Positions 1 through 9,764 are shown, counted from the stretch's first letter. The stretch: 64,000 nt of DNA from Litorimonas sp964511495 (GCA_964511495.1 CAZEFT010000013.1:1-64000), one strand, 5' to 3'. Numbers and translations are program-made. Notes: generated by a model not told the origin, from the letters alone.

Positions 1-674
1 CCCAGATAAATCACATTGCCATGCTTATCGCCCAAGACCTGAATTTCGATATGACGCGGTTGTTCAACGAATTTTTCGATAAAGATACGGTCATCGCCAA
101 AGCTGCTCGCGGCTTCGTTTTTGGACGACTGAAAGCCTTCTCGCGCTTCCTCGTCATTATAGGCAATGCGCATACCTTTACCCCCGCCCCCGGCAGAGGC
201 TTTAATCATCACGGGATAGCCGATTTGTTTAGAGATTTTGACGGCTTCATCCGCGTCTTCGATCAGGCCCATATGGCCCGGCACACAGGACACGCCCGCT
301 TCTTTGGCGAGTTTCTTAGACGTGATTTTATCGCCCATCGACACAATGGCGTGTGGGTTCGGGCCGATAAAGGTGATTTTTTTCTTGGCCAGTAATTTCG
401 CAAATTCAGGATTTTCCGACAAAAAACCATAGCCAGGATGTACCGCATCCGCGCCTGTTTGCTCTATCGCATCAATGATTTTATCCATCACCAGATAGGA
501 TTGATTGGCCTGAGGCGGGCCGATATGCACGGCTTCATCCGCCATGCCGACATGCAGCCCGTTCTTATCCGCATCCGAATAAACCGCCACGGTTTTAATC
601 CCGAGCGTCTTCGCCGTCTTAATCACCCGACAAGCAATCTCGCCCCGGTTCGCTATGAGTATTTTTTTTATCAT
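1..674 (-). CDS. pccA: acetyl/propionyl-CoA carboxylase biotin carboxylase subunit (5' part only)
   Basis: This is the N-terminal 224 codons of a biotin carboxylase subunit; the gene runs off the left edge. The start MIKKILIANRGEIA is the classic opening of the biotin carboxylase N-domain. It is followed by the HPGYGFLSEN motif and the glycine-rich ATP-grasp loop SAGGGGKGMR near residue 165. The family carboxylates biotin with ATP and bicarbonate; with the pccB product it would make methylmalonyl-CoA from propionyl-CoA. The ATG at 674 lies 19 bases after the stop of the inserted gene 694-1662, so all three genes are probably co-transcribed. Acetyl-CoA or methylcrotonyl-CoA specificity cannot be excluded without the C-terminal part, but the pccB neighbour favours propionyl-CoA. 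Confidence 0.93.
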   Translation of the reverse strand, partial: MIKKILIANRGEIACRVIKTAKTLGIKTVAVYSDADKNGLHVGMADEAVHIGPPQANQSYLVMDKIIDAIEQTGADAVHPGYGFLSENPEFAKLLAKKKITFIGPNPHAIVSMGDKITSKKLAKEAGVSCVPGHMGLIEDADEAVKISKQIGYPVMIKASAGGGGKGMRIAYNDEEAREGFQSSKNEAASSFGDDRIFIEKFVEQPRHIEIQVLGDKHGNVIYL

Positions 675-693
675 TTTACAACTCAAACACCTA

Positions 694-1662
694 TCAACTA
701 AAATACTCACTAAGTTTACACACCGCATGTAAAAACGAAATTGCAAAAACTATTGAGCAAAAATAAAGCGGAATTCTATAAGACATCCAAAACTTATCCG
801 CTCTTTCCATTTTCATAACATCATTTTCAATTTTTTTTTGAAGTAACTCAATGTTGCTTATCATTTTCGTGACTTGCGAAAGACTTGCCTCTGAAACCAG
901 GTGTTCAGATTTATTAACTACTTCAATTACATCTGCTATTTGCTTTTGTAAAACTTTAGAGCGTTCATCAGTCGCTTGTCGCAACTCCATACCAAGATTA
1001 GTTATTGACGCGACATTCTGGTTAAACTTATGAAACTCAAAAACTTCAGATGTTAAACTTTGTCTGGCATCCTCATTTAATTTTCGTAAATGGTTTTGAC
1101 CGCGAAAGCGGTTTTCAAAGTCAAAATAAACATCAAAATTTTGCTCTACTTTTTGTAATCTTTTCGAAAAATCGTTCCTTTCGTCAGTAGTTTCATTAAT
1201 CTTGTCTACCACTAACTGCATTCTATTCGGCAGAGTGTCTAACTTAGAAGTAATTTCCGAGAGCTTTGTTTTAATCTCTTCAAAATCTTGTTTCTCTAAG
1301 TTTTCTATTGCTTTCGAAAGAGCATTTATTGTGCCAGAAATACCACGCGGATTTTTCTCCGCCCAGAGCAAAGCACCTGAAACCCGTCGAATATCAGATT
1401 GAGATCGCACGTAAAAAGAAATTAAAAAATAGGCCGCAAACATCATTGTGACTAGGATGATCAATGGCTCAGGATAAATAGACTCATCAGGAGGTTTAAT
1501 AGGAAAAAATCTTAATTCTCCGACACCAAAGAATGATACGGCAGCAAAAATAGCTACACTAAGGACCATCTCGAATTTAGTTCTTGTGTGTATTGATGAC
1601 CATTCCCAAGAACCGTCATTCTGCTGCCCACTCACAACGGCAAATTCCCATGCTTCTTCCAC
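694..1662 (-). CDS. hypothetical membrane protein with long coiled coil, inserted between pccB and pccA
   Basis: I do not recognise this 322-residue protein. It has two hydrophobic segments near residues 33-50 and 66-86, a long charged heptad-like region around residues 110-290 (probable coiled coil), and a last membrane segment near 296-316. The base composition is clearly more AT-rich than the flanking carboxylase genes. Its start lies 31 bases inside the 3' end of pccB and its stop is 19 bases before pccA, so it sits within the operon. An alternative start is Met32 at 1569, just before the first membrane segment. The layout suggests a membrane-tethered structural or sensor protein, but no function can be assigned. 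The insertion and composition suggest acquisition by transfer. Confidence 0.7.
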   Translation of the reverse strand: MEEAWEFAVVSGQQNDGSWEWSSIHTRTKFEMVLSVAIFAAVSFFGVGELRFFPIKPPDESIYPEPLIILVTMMFAAYFLISFYVRSQSDIRRVSGALLWAEKNPRGISGTINALSKAIENLEKQDFEEIKTKLSEITSKLDTLPNRMQLVVDKINETTDERNDFSKRLQKVEQNFDVYFDFENRFRGQNHLRKLNEDARQSLTSEVFEFHKFNQNVASITNLGMELRQATDERSKVLQKQIADVIEVVNKSEHLVSEASLSQVTKMISNIELLQKKIENDVMKMERADKFWMSYRIPLYFCSIVFAISFLHAVCKLSEYFS

Positions 1663-3164
1663 GGATTGCCTAGCTGCTTATCTTTTAGCATGGCGAAGGC
1701 TCGGCTGACTCTGCGCCTTGTGCTGGCGGGTTTGATCACTTCGTCGATATACCCACGTTCGGCGGCGCGGAAGGGGGAGAGGAATTTTTCTTCGTAATCG
1801 GCGATATGTTCGGCGGTTCTTTCGGCGTCGCCGAGGTCTTTGCGGTGAAGGATTTCCACCGCACCTTTAGCACCCATCACGGCAATTTGGGCTGTGGGCC
1901 ATGCGTAATTAATATCCGCGCCGAGTTGTTTCGGGGCCATGACGCAATAGGCCCCGCCATAAGCTTTGCGTGTAATCACCGTGACCATGGGCACGGTGGC
2001 TTCGCCATAAGCGGAGAGCAATTTCGCACCGTTTTTAATCACGCCATTATGTTCTTGTGACACGCCCGGCAAGAAACCCGGCACATCGACGAGGGATAAT
2101 ATCGGGATTTCAAAGCAATCGCAGAAACGGATAAAGCGCGCGGCTTTGCGCGAGGCATCACTATCCAAACATCCGGCGAGCACCATCGGTTGGTTGGCAA
2201 TCACACCGACGGATTGACCTTCTATGCGGATAAAGCCGCAGAGAATATTCTTGGCGAAATCTTTTTGAATTTCAAAAAAGTCGCCTTCATCCGCAATCTT
2301 CGTCACCAATTCCGCCATATCATAAGGCAGGTTCGGATTATCAGGGATGAGCGTGTCCAAGCTCTCATCTACGCGGTCATGTTTGTCAAAGAAGGGCCGC
2401 ACGGGCGAGCCTTCGCGGTTATTGAGCGGCAGGAAATCAAAGAGGCGACGAATTTCGGTCAAAGCCTCCATATCATTATCATAAGCGCCGTCAGCAACAG
2501 AGGATTTGGTCGTGTGGGTTTTCGCCCCGCCCAATTCTTCGGAGGTCACGACTTCATTCGTCACGGTTTTCAGAACATCCGGCCCCGTCAGGAACATGTA
2601 AGAGGTGTCACGCACCATAAAGATGAAATCGGTCAGGGCCGGAGAATAGACCGCCCCGCCCGCACTCGGCCCCATAATAACGGAAATTTGCGGCACAACG
2701 CCGGAGGCCAGAATATTATTTTTAAACACGGAGGTATAACCCGTCAGCGCGGAGACGCCTTCTTGGATACGCGCACCGCCGGAATCTTGCAGGCCGATAA
2801 TAGGCGCGCCCTGCTTCATCGCCATTTCCTGCACTTTATTGATTTTCTTAGCGTGGGTTTCAGACAGTGAGCCGCCAAAGACGGTAAAGTCTTGGGCGAA
2901 CACGAAAGTCTTGCGGCCATTAATTGTGCCCCAACCCGTGACAACGCCGTCGCCCGCAATATGGTTTTTCTCCATGCCGAAATCGGTGGAACGGTGGGTG
3001 ACGAACATATCAAACTCTTCAAAAGAGCCGGGATCGAGGAGGAGTTCTAATCGCTCACGCGCGGTGAGTTTGCCTTTGGCATGTTGGGCGTCGATACGTT
3101 TTTGGCCGCCCCCCATGCGGGCATTTTCCCGTCTGGCTTCCAACTGTTCTGAAATCGTGCTCAA
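1632..3164 (-). CDS. pccB: propionyl-CoA carboxylase beta (carboxyltransferase) subunit
   Basis: The 510-residue product matches the full length of the PccB/AccD5-type carboxyltransferase family. It opens with a MSTISEQLEARRENARMGGG-type N-terminus followed by GKLTARERLELLLDPGSFEE. Two crotonase-fold halves follow, with the glycine pairs expected for the oxyanion holes (DSGGARIQEG and GPSAGGAVYSPA in the N-domain; VDVPGFLPG and KAYGGAYCVM in the C-domain). It transfers the carboxyl group from carboxybiotin to propionyl-CoA. It is first in an operon that continues through an inserted hypothetical gene to pccA. It feeds propionate from odd-chain fat or branched amino acid breakdown into methylmalonyl-CoA. 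Confidence 0.95.
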   Translation of the reverse strand: MSTISEQLEARRENARMGGGQKRIDAQHAKGKLTARERLELLLDPGSFEEFDMFVTHRSTDFGMEKNHIAGDGVVTGWGTINGRKTFVFAQDFTVFGGSLSETHAKKINKVQEMAMKQGAPIIGLQDSGGARIQEGVSALTGYTSVFKNNILASGVVPQISVIMGPSAGGAVYSPALTDFIFMVRDTSYMFLTGPDVLKTVTNEVVTSEELGGAKTHTTKSSVADGAYDNDMEALTEIRRLFDFLPLNNREGSPVRPFFDKHDRVDESLDTLIPDNPNLPYDMAELVTKIADEGDFFEIQKDFAKNILCGFIRIEGQSVGVIANQPMVLAGCLDSDASRKAARFIRFCDCFEIPILSLVDVPGFLPGVSQEHNGVIKNGAKLLSAYGEATVPMVTVITRKAYGGAYCVMAPKQLGADINYAWPTAQIAVMGAKGAVEILHRKDLGDAERTAEHIADYEEKFLSPFRAAERGYIDEVIKPASTRRRVSRAFAMLKDKQLGNPWKKHGNLPL

Positions 3165-3513
3165 ACCGAACCCCCATTATCATCAGCGTCAAAATTCCCG
3201 GCTCTTTGTCTTGCGACCCGTCCTCTCTCATTGACGTTACGCAAACCGGATTCTTTAAATTAACTCATTACGTTAATTAGGCGAACTGCAAAGGCAAGAC
3301 TCATTTGGAATAATTTGAAAATTCCGTGAAATATGGTTGCAATATCAAGTTTAGGGAGGAAGTTTCCTTTATCACGGCCCTTACCAACACAAACGCAGTC
3401 CCGCTTTGCATAATTATGACTAGGGATTTTGAACAAACTCAATTATGGGACATTTCACAGCTTATCGCGGTTTGGCCGCAAGCCGTCAGCCCGTTTGATG
3501 CGTAGAGAATGCT
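3165..3513. other. divergent intergenic region between pccB and the RND efflux genes
   Basis: About 350 bases separate the start of pccB (minus strand) from the start of the efflux adaptor (plus strand), so the region must hold both promoters. The central part is AT-rich. I see no convincing gene: a 60-codon minus-strand frame at 3260-3442 has no ribosome binding site or recognisable product. No clear operator palindrome was found. Confidence 0.5.
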
Positions 3514-4608
3514 ATGAAAATCAATAAATCTTTTGCCATTGCCGGAATCGCCTTTTTGGCGATCATCGTGTGGTTTTTAATCAATAACATCAATGAAGGC
3601 CCTCCGGCTGAAGGTCAGACACAGGCAGAGTTTCAGGCTGAGAACCTGCAAAAAGTTCCAAAAGTTCAAGTGCGCGAGACATCCGCCCGCCTGCATGAAA
3701 ATATTTTGGAGCTTTACGGTCAGACGGAAAGCCATCGCGAAGTCGTCGTCAAAGCGCAAACAGCCGGGCAAGTGGTTTCCACACCGGCCACAGAGGGCCG
3801 TATAATCCGCACCGGCGCCCTGCTCTGCCGTCAGGATATTGATGCACGTCAGGCCATGGTCGACCAAGCCAGTGCGAATCTCCGCTCTATTGAGAATGAT
3901 TTGAATGCCGCCCGTATTCTGGCTGAAAAGGGTTTCCAATCAGAAACCCGTGTTGTCGCCTTTGAAGCACAATTAGACGGTGCTAGAGCCGCCTTGAAAT
4001 CTGCACAGATTGAGCTGGATAATGTCAATATCCGCGCGCCCTTTTCCGGCATTTGGGAAACACAAATGGCCGAAGCCGGAGATTATCTCGCACCGGGTCA
4101 GGCCTGTGGTCTTTTGGTTGACCTTTCCCCGTTAAAAGTGATTGCTCAACTGACCGAAACACAAGTGCGTCTGGTTAAACGCGCGGACACCGCCTCAATT
4201 CTATTGGCAACGGGTGAGACCGTGACAGGGAAAATCGATTTCATTCAAGCCAAAGCCGACCCGATGACACGCACCTTCCGCACGGAAATCAGCGTTCCGA
4301 ATGAAGATAATGCGCTCAAAGCCGGCGTCACGGCGACTGTGCGTATCAAAGCCGGTGAAACCCTGGCCCATAATATCCCTTCGAATATTCTGACATTGAA
4401 TGATTTGGGCGATGTCGGCGTTCGTTATGTTGACCGCGATGATGTTGTGCGTTTCGCCAAAGTCGCTGTCATTGATGAAACCAATGATGGATCATGGGTA
4501 ACCGGACTGCCTGATAATACGCGTATCATCACCGAAGGTCAGGACTATGTGGCCGTTGGCATGACCGTTATTCCGGACGCCAATTACTCCATTGGCGGAG
4601 CGTTATAA
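3514..4608 (+). CDS. RND efflux periplasmic adaptor (membrane fusion protein)
   Basis: The 364-residue protein has an N-terminal membrane anchor (residues 7-25), then the order typical of RND adaptors. That order is a beta-barrel/lipoyl half-motif (VVVKAQTAGQVV, near residue 75), an alpha hairpin (residues about 105-160), the second lipoyl half (NIRAPFSGIWETQ), and a beta-barrel and membrane-proximal domain. It would couple the inner membrane pump encoded 8 bases downstream to an outer membrane channel. No channel gene lies next to it, so a TolC from elsewhere is needed; the TolC at 29387 is tied to a type I system. Substrate is unknown. Confidence 0.9.
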   Translation: MKINKSFAIAGIAFLAIIVWFLINNINEGPPAEGQTQAEFQAENLQKVPKVQVRETSARLHENILELYGQTESHREVVVKAQTAGQVVSTPATEGRIIRTGALLCRQDIDARQAMVDQASANLRSIENDLNAARILAEKGFQSETRVVAFEAQLDGARAALKSAQIELDNVNIRAPFSGIWETQMAEAGDYLAPGQACGLLVDLSPLKVIAQLTETQVRLVKRADTASILLATGETVTGKIDFIQAKADPMTRTFRTEISVPNEDNALKAGVTATVRIKAGETLAHNIPSNILTLNDLGDVGVRYVDRDDVVRFAKVAVIDETNDGSWVTGLPDNTRIITEGQDYVAVGMTVIPDANYSIGGAL

Positions 4609-4616
4609 GGCACGTC

Positions 4617-7600
4617 ATGGCGAATTCAGACACACATTTTGACGTCGACAGCGCGGAACGAAAATCTAACCGCAACATGTCACCCAGCGCGCCGGGCTTG
4701 CCCGGCATTGTCGGCTTTGCCATTCATAATTGGCGGATGACATTGGGCATTATGTTCTGCGCCGTCATCGGCGGATTGATTGCCATGGGTCGTTTATCAT
4801 TAGACGCCGAACCCGATGTGCCCGTACCTTTCGTCAATGTCCGTGTGGTCTTGCCGGGTGTCTCTCCTGAAGACGGGGAGCGGCTGCTCATTCGCCCGAT
4901 GGAAACGGAACTGAAATCCATTGAAGGGCTGAAAGAGATCAACGGCATCGCGGCGACTAATGTGGCTTATGTCGTCCTCGAATTTGATATTAACGTCGAT
5001 AAAGACAAAGTCATGGCCGAAGTGCTTGAAAAAGTGGATCGCGCCCGTGCTGAATTTCCCGTCGAAGCGAGAGAACCGGTCGTTGAAGAGGTGAGTTTTT
5101 CTGCCCTCCCCATCCTGACGGTGAACCTTTGGGGTGATGCCCCCGAGCGCGAACTTCAAAAACGAGCTAAAGATTTGCAGCGCCGTATTGAGGGCATTCA
5201 GACGGTTCTGGAGGCTAATATATCGGGCGAACGCACGGATGTTCTGGAGGCTATCCTTGACCCTGCGCGGGTGGAAAGCCTTGGCATAACTTTTCAGGAA
5301 ATCGCCGCTGCTGTCAGCCAGAATAACAGCCTTATTCCTGCGGGAGCTTTGGAGACAGAGAGCGGCAAGTTTAACGTCAAACTTCCCGGCCTTATCCAAG
5401 AACCAAAAGACATGAGCGAGCTTGTCATTCGCCGAAACGCCAATGGAGGCATTATCAAATTAGGTGATATTGCCGATGTCAGGCGCGGCTATAAAGACGT
5501 CACCACCTATGCGCGGTTTAACGGACGAACATCGGTCTCCCTCGAAATCTCCAAACGTCAGGGCGTTAATATCCTTGATACGACGGATGAAGTGCAGGCT
5601 CTAGTTGACGAAGTGACAAGTTCGGATGATTGGCCGAAAACCATCAATGTGTCCTACAGCCAATCCCGTTCTGTCTATATCAATGACATGATGAGCGAGC
5701 TGTTCGCTTCAATCGTCAATGCGGTTATCCTCGTTTTCATCGTTTGTATTGCCGCACTCGGATGGCGTTCAGCGCTCTTTGTGGGCTGGGCCATTCCGGC
5801 AAGTTTTTTAATCGCCTTTTTCTTGTTCTATGTCGGCGGAGAGACCATCAATATGATGATCCTGTTCGGCCTTATTCTTTCGGTCGGGGTATTGGTTGAT
5901 AGTGCCATTGTGATTGTGGAATTTGCCGACCGTAAAATGGATGAAGGCACACCGCGTTTGGAAGCCTTTAAATTGGCGGGCGAACGCATGTTTTGGCCTA
6001 TTATTTCTTCAACCGCGACGACCCTTGCCGCCTTCTTGCCCCTATTGTTCTGGGATGATGTGACAGGCAAATTCATGTCATATTTCCCGCGCACCATGAT
6101 TTACGTTTTATCCGCTTCAACAGTGATGGCGTTAATCTTCTTGCCTGTTTTGGGCGCAAAAATTGGTTTCCGTCCGAAAAAGAAACGCAACGAAAATATG
6201 GCGCTTTTAGCGGCGGGCGAAGGCGACCCGTCACAAGCCAAAGGCATTACCGGTGTCTATGTACGGATGATAAAAATTTTGGTGAAATACCCTTTCGCCG
6301 TATTGGCCGCAATGTTTGTCAGCCTCGTCGTTATTGTGATGAGCTTCGGAAGTACGCTGAGCGGTGAACATCCTAAACCCGTCGAATTCTTCACCCAAAG
6401 TCCGTCTGATCAGCTCTTCATTCTTGCAAGGGCGCGCGGGAATACAACGCCGACCCAAATCCTTGAAATCGGGCGTGACATTGAAAACCGGATTAAAGAC
6501 ATTCGCGGCATTGAGTCCGTTTACACAGTCGCGGGTAGCGGCGCCGGAGGCGGCGGCGGTGGCGGGGGCGGATTAACAGGCCCGGCCAATGTGCCCTCAG
6601 ATACTGTGGTGAAAGTCTATACGGAACTTCTTCCTTTTGATGAACGCCGCAGTGTGGCCTCTATTGTCAAAGACTTAGAAAAGGCTGTGAGCGACATCCC
6701 TGGCGTGATTACAGAAATTACCGCCATCGACCAAGGCCCTCCGATTGGCAAAGATATCGGCTTACAGATTTCAACTGAAAATAAATTGGCTTTGGCCGAA
6801 ATAACTCAAAAAGTCCGAACTAAAATGGAAATGATGGAAGGTATCATCGACATAGAAGACACACGTCCCCTCCCCGGTGTTGATTGGGAACTGGTTGTGG
6901 ACCGTGCAGAAGCCGGACGGCTGGGTTTGGATGTCGGCCGCATTGGGGCGGCTGTTCAATTCATCACAGAAGGCGCCTTGGTCGGGCAATACAGACCGTT
7001 GGACGCTGATGAGGAAGTCGATATCCGCATTCGCTATCCTGAAGAGGCTCGCGATCTTGCTGCTCTGGACTCACTCCGCATCCAAACACCTGCGGGCTCT
7101 CTTCCGCTTTCCGCTGTCGTGACCCGCGTCGCCAAACCACGCCAAGATAAAATTGAGCGCAGAGACCTGCTGCCCTTCTATATTGTGCAGGGCAATACGG
7201 CAGAGGATTACGCCACCAATATCCAAGTCGAAGAATTACAGCGTTGGCTCGAAGAGGACGCCAAAATTCCGCCAGAGGTCAAAGTCAAATTTTTGGGCCA
7301 ACAGGAAGAAAATGCCAGTGCACTCGCCTTCTTCCAAGCTGCAGGCCTTGCCATTTTATTTATGATGGGTGTCATTCTGCTTCTGCAATTTAACAGTTTC
7401 TATCATGTGTTCCTGACCTTGATGGCGGTTATTCTCTCCGTTTTTGGGGTCTTATTAGGGCTGACCTTCTACCCCTATATTTCCATGATTTTGACCCTGA
7501 CTGGTGTCATCGCTCTGGCTGGTATTGTGGTGAATAACAACATTGTTCTGATTGATGCCTATCAACGTTTCCGAGAGCATGGCTATGACCCGACGGAGTC

Positions 7601-7928
7601 CGCCATCAGGACAGCCGCACAACGTTTAAGACCTGTGTTCTTGACCACGCTTACAACGGTTGTCGGCTTAATGCCGCTTATCCTTGGGTGGGGGGCGAAT
7701 ATCTTTACAGGCGAGTTGGATTTCAGAGGGACCAGCACGTCAGAGATTTGGGCCCCGATTTCCTTTGTCGTAGCAAGCGGTCTGGGCTTTGCCACGATTT
7801 TGACTTTGATTGTCACACCCGTCTTACTCTGTGCACCTGCGATTATGTGGCGTCAGATTAAATGGCTTTGCACACTGGGAAAATATGGACAGAAAGAGGA
7901 TGCGCAACCAATAAGCGCGGCTGAATAA
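4617..7928 (+). CDS. RND efflux transporter, AcrB/HAE family
   Basis: The 1103-residue protein has the two-fold repeated architecture of RND pumps. There is an N-terminal membrane helix (IMFCAVIGGLIAMGRL), a large periplasmic porter domain, helices 2-6, a second periplasmic loop and helices 8-12. The helix-4 proton relay reads GVLVDSAIVIVEFADRK, with the second Asp of AcrB replaced by Ser, as in HAE2-type pumps. The helix-10 motif is GIVVNNNIVLIDAY. An uninterrupted run of nine glycines sits in the second porter domain, encoded at about 6546-6572, and may be a flexible loop or a repeat-prone site. It forms an operon with the adaptor at 3514-4608. It probably exports hydrophobic compounds or drugs; specificity is unknown. 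Confidence 0.93.
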   Translation: MANSDTHFDVDSAERKSNRNMSPSAPGLPGIVGFAIHNWRMTLGIMFCAVIGGLIAMGRLSLDAEPDVPVPFVNVRVVLPGVSPEDGERLLIRPMETELKSIEGLKEINGIAATNVAYVVLEFDINVDKDKVMAEVLEKVDRARAEFPVEAREPVVEEVSFSALPILTVNLWGDAPERELQKRAKDLQRRIEGIQTVLEANISGERTDVLEAILDPARVESLGITFQEIAAAVSQNNSLIPAGALETESGKFNVKLPGLIQEPKDMSELVIRRNANGGIIKLGDIADVRRGYKDVTTYARFNGRTSVSLEISKRQGVNILDTTDEVQALVDEVTSSDDWPKTINVSYSQSRSVYINDMMSELFASIVNAVILVFIVCIAALGWRSALFVGWAIPASFLIAFFLFYVGGETINMMILFGLILSVGVLVDSAIVIVEFADRKMDEGTPRLEAFKLAGERMFWPIISSTATTLAAFLPLLFWDDVTGKFMSYFPRTMIYVLSASTVMALIFLPVLGAKIGFRPKKKRNENMALLAAGEGDPSQAKGITGVYVRMIKILVKYPFAVLAAMFVSLVVIVMSFGSTLSGEHPKPVEFFTQSPSDQLFILARARGNTTPTQILEIGRDIENRIKDIRGIESVYTVAGSGAGGGGGGGGGLTGPANVPSDTVVKVYTELLPFDERRSVASIVKDLEKAVSDIPGVITEITAIDQGPPIGKDIGLQISTENKLALAEITQKVRTKMEMMEGIIDIEDTRPLPGVDWELVVDRAEAGRLGLDVGRIGAAVQFITEGALVGQYRPLDADEEVDIRIRYPEEARDLAALDSLRIQTPAGSLPLSAVVTRVAKPRQDKIERRDLLPFYIVQGNTAEDYATNIQVEELQRWLEEDAKIPPEVKVKFLGQQEENASALAFFQAAGLAILFMMGVILLLQFNSFYHVFLTLMAVILSVFGVLLGLTFYPYISMILTLTGVIALAGIVVNNNIVLIDAYQRFREHGYDPTESAIRTAAQRLRPVFLTTLTTVVGLMPLILGWGANIFTGELDFRGTSTSEIWAPISFVVASGLGFATILTLIVTPVLLCAPAIMWRQIKWLCTLGKYGQKEDAQPISAAE

Positions 7929-7955
7929 GAGTTGGTAAAGTCCTCTCTAGCCGCA

Positions 7956-8981
7956 CTAAGGGTTTTGCTGAATTTCGGGCACGATAGGATCGGCTTCACG
8001 CGGGGCGAAAATAACCGTGCTTTGCTGCCCACCGCCTAAAAGCTCACGCCGGATTTGCCAACGAAACGGTTCGAACCGCACTAGGGGCAAACCTGCAGGC
8101 GCTTGCGCAGAAACAGGCGGTAATAATTCAAAGGGGACGGTCACTTGTACTCGCTCGGCATCAGGCCGAATTAATTCCGCACGCACATCATATTCGCCGC
8201 GTGGCAACATCCGACCGGCAATGAAATTCCAACGACCGCCCGCTCCGACACGCGTTTCTCCAATCGCGGCATTATTGGCGTAAAGGCGAACACGCCCTTC
8301 TTCACTTGTCGTACCAGAGAAAATAACGCCTCCGGCATCATCATAATCAATTGGCCCCATAGTGAGCGGGCCATTTGTCGGACTGCCGCCAAAGGGCGAT
8401 TTAACAATTCGGGTTGGTCCGCCCGGTGCACTGACCATAATCAGCGTCGGACGTGAGATCGGAGTTTCTTCTATCAAGTTCTGGTCTAACTCAGACCTCT
8501 CACCTTCATCATCTGTTTCATCTGCCTCAACAGTGCTGGGGTCAGGCAAGGCCTGGCCGGGCAGTACGATGCGGTAGATGGTTTCATCTCCTCTGACCGT
8601 TACTCCGCCTTCGTTAAAGAGAACAGATTCGATCACCATGGGCTGCGTATCATCAGCCTCCAGGGAAACACGCCAGACCCCGTTTCCATCCGATCGGATT
8701 TGGCGTTGACGTTCATTGCGATTTAAAATGATGATGACGGAGTTTGGTTCAGCAGAGCCTGAGATCCGCAAAACCGTTTTTTCACCATTTCGAAATTCTG
8801 CAATATCCGTAAAGACGGTTGGCTGAACCCCCAAAGCCGTTGCGTTTTCATTGACCTCGGTTTTGACGCTGTCGTCATCACTAAAACGCGAAAACACATC
8901 CATTAATTGCAGAACAATAATGAATCCGACGGCAAGCAGCAGGCCACCAATCAAAATTCCGATAATGCGAGGTTTAAACAT
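7956..8981 (-). CDS. membrane-anchored envelope protein with Ig-like/adhesion-type domains
   Basis: The 341-residue protein has an N-terminal membrane helix (IIGILIGGLLLAVGFIIVL), an acidic linker, and two beta-rich repeats whose pattern (SGSAEPNSVIIILNRNE; SGTTSEEGRVRLYANN) looks like bacterial Ig-like domains. It resembles alphaproteobacterial proteins that carry such domains before a C-terminal LysM domain, but no LysM is evident here. I chose the ATG at 8981 because a strong GGGAGGA ribosome site lies about 10 bases upstream; an upstream ATG at 9035 lacks one. It is divergent from the LOG gene. Role unknown, probably at the cell envelope. Confidence 0.72.
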   Translation of the reverse strand: MFKPRIIGILIGGLLLAVGFIIVLQLMDVFSRFSDDDSVKTEVNENATALGVQPTVFTDIAEFRNGEKTVLRISGSAEPNSVIIILNRNERQRQIRSDGNGVWRVSLEADDTQPMVIESVLFNEGGVTVRGDETIYRIVLPGQALPDPSTVEADETDDEGERSELDQNLIEETPISRPTLIMVSAPGGPTRIVKSPFGGSPTNGPLTMGPIDYDDAGGVIFSGTTSEEGRVRLYANNAAIGETRVGAGGRWNFIAGRMLPRGEYDVRAELIRPDAERVQVTVPFELLPPVSAQAPAGLPLVRFEPFRWQIRRELLGGGQQSTVIFAPREADPIVPEIQQNP

Positions 8982-9052
8982 AGCGTTTGGTTCCTCCCAC
9001 TCGACGCAACGTTGCAATACAGGCTGACAAGCCATAAGGGGGAGTTATGACA

Positions 9053-9760
9053 ATGAAAACTGAAAATGGCACTCCACAGGGGAAGAATGTCGCAAGTGTT
9101 GCACAGTCAACACAGTCTAATCGTGACAAGTCTAGCAAAAGCCTGACACTTTGTGTATTTTGTGGTGCCAGAGAGGGACATCACCCGCGATATATAGAAC
9201 TCGCCCGACAGCTTGGTAAAGAGATTGCCCGCCAAGGTCATAGTCTCGTTTATGGCGGTGGTGGTCTTGGTTTAATGGGTGCCGTGGCACGCACGGCTCA
9301 CAAAGAAGGTGCGCATGTGACTGGGATTATTCCGCATTTTCTCCGTGAAGCCGAAAAGACGTTAGAATGTGTCTCCCACCAATATGTCGAAACCATGCAT
9401 GAGCGTAAAATAGCGATGTTTGAACAGGCGGACGCCTTTATCGTTATACCGGGCGGCATTGGTACGTTGGAAGAGGCCGTGGAAATATTTTCATGGCTTC
9501 GTTTGAATTTGCATGAAAAGCCGCTCGTCTATCTGAGCGATAACGGCTATTGGGAAACCCTCTTGGCGGCGTTTAATCACGTCATCGACGAAGGATTTGC
9601 CAGTGAGCAAACGCGCGAAGATCTACATTCGGCCAAAACACCAAAAGAAGCCATTGAACTCATTCAATATGAAATTGAGAACCCTAGAGAGCGTGAAGCC
9701 ATTCATTTTGACAATGAAAATTACGATGGCGGCCCCAGCAATGTCGCAGATTGCGTTTGA
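9053..9760 (+). CDS. LOG family protein (Rossmann-fold nucleotide phosphoribohydrolase)
   Basis: The 235-residue product carries the LOG signature PGGIGTLEE (PGGxGTxxE) and the upstream catalytic arginine in MHERK, plus LTLCVFCGAREG at the first strand and YGGGGLGLMG for nucleotide binding. Family members cleave cytokinin riboside monophosphates or other nucleoside monophosphates to base and ribose phosphate. In bacteria they are usually linked to nucleotide salvage. The first 30 residues are a Ser/Lys-rich extension. Two ATGs, 9047 and 9053, follow a GGGGGAG site; the second has the better spacing of 8 bases. Confidence 0.9.
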   Translation: MKTENGTPQGKNVASVAQSTQSNRDKSSKSLTLCVFCGAREGHHPRYIELARQLGKEIARQGHSLVYGGGGLGLMGAVARTAHKEGAHVTGIIPHFLREAEKTLECVSHQYVETMHERKIAMFEQADAFIVIPGGIGTLEEAVEIFSWLRLNLHEKPLVYLSDNGYWETLLAAFNHVIDEGFASEQTREDLHSAKTPKEAIELIQYEIENPREREAIHFDNENYDGGPSNVADCV

Positions 9761-9764
9761 CCCA

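Noticed and set aside
2190..2870. 226-codon plus-strand frame inside pccB
   Set aside because: Antisense shadow of a well-supported gene with low-complexity His/Arg-rich translation.
3260..3442. 60-codon minus-strand open frame in the pccB/efflux gap
   Set aside because: No ribosome site, no recognisable product, and it lies in a divergent promoter region.
8982..9035. Upstream ATG extension of the 7956-8981 gene
   Set aside because: No ribosome site, and the extension precedes the membrane helix awkwardly; 8981 has a strong GGGAGGA site.
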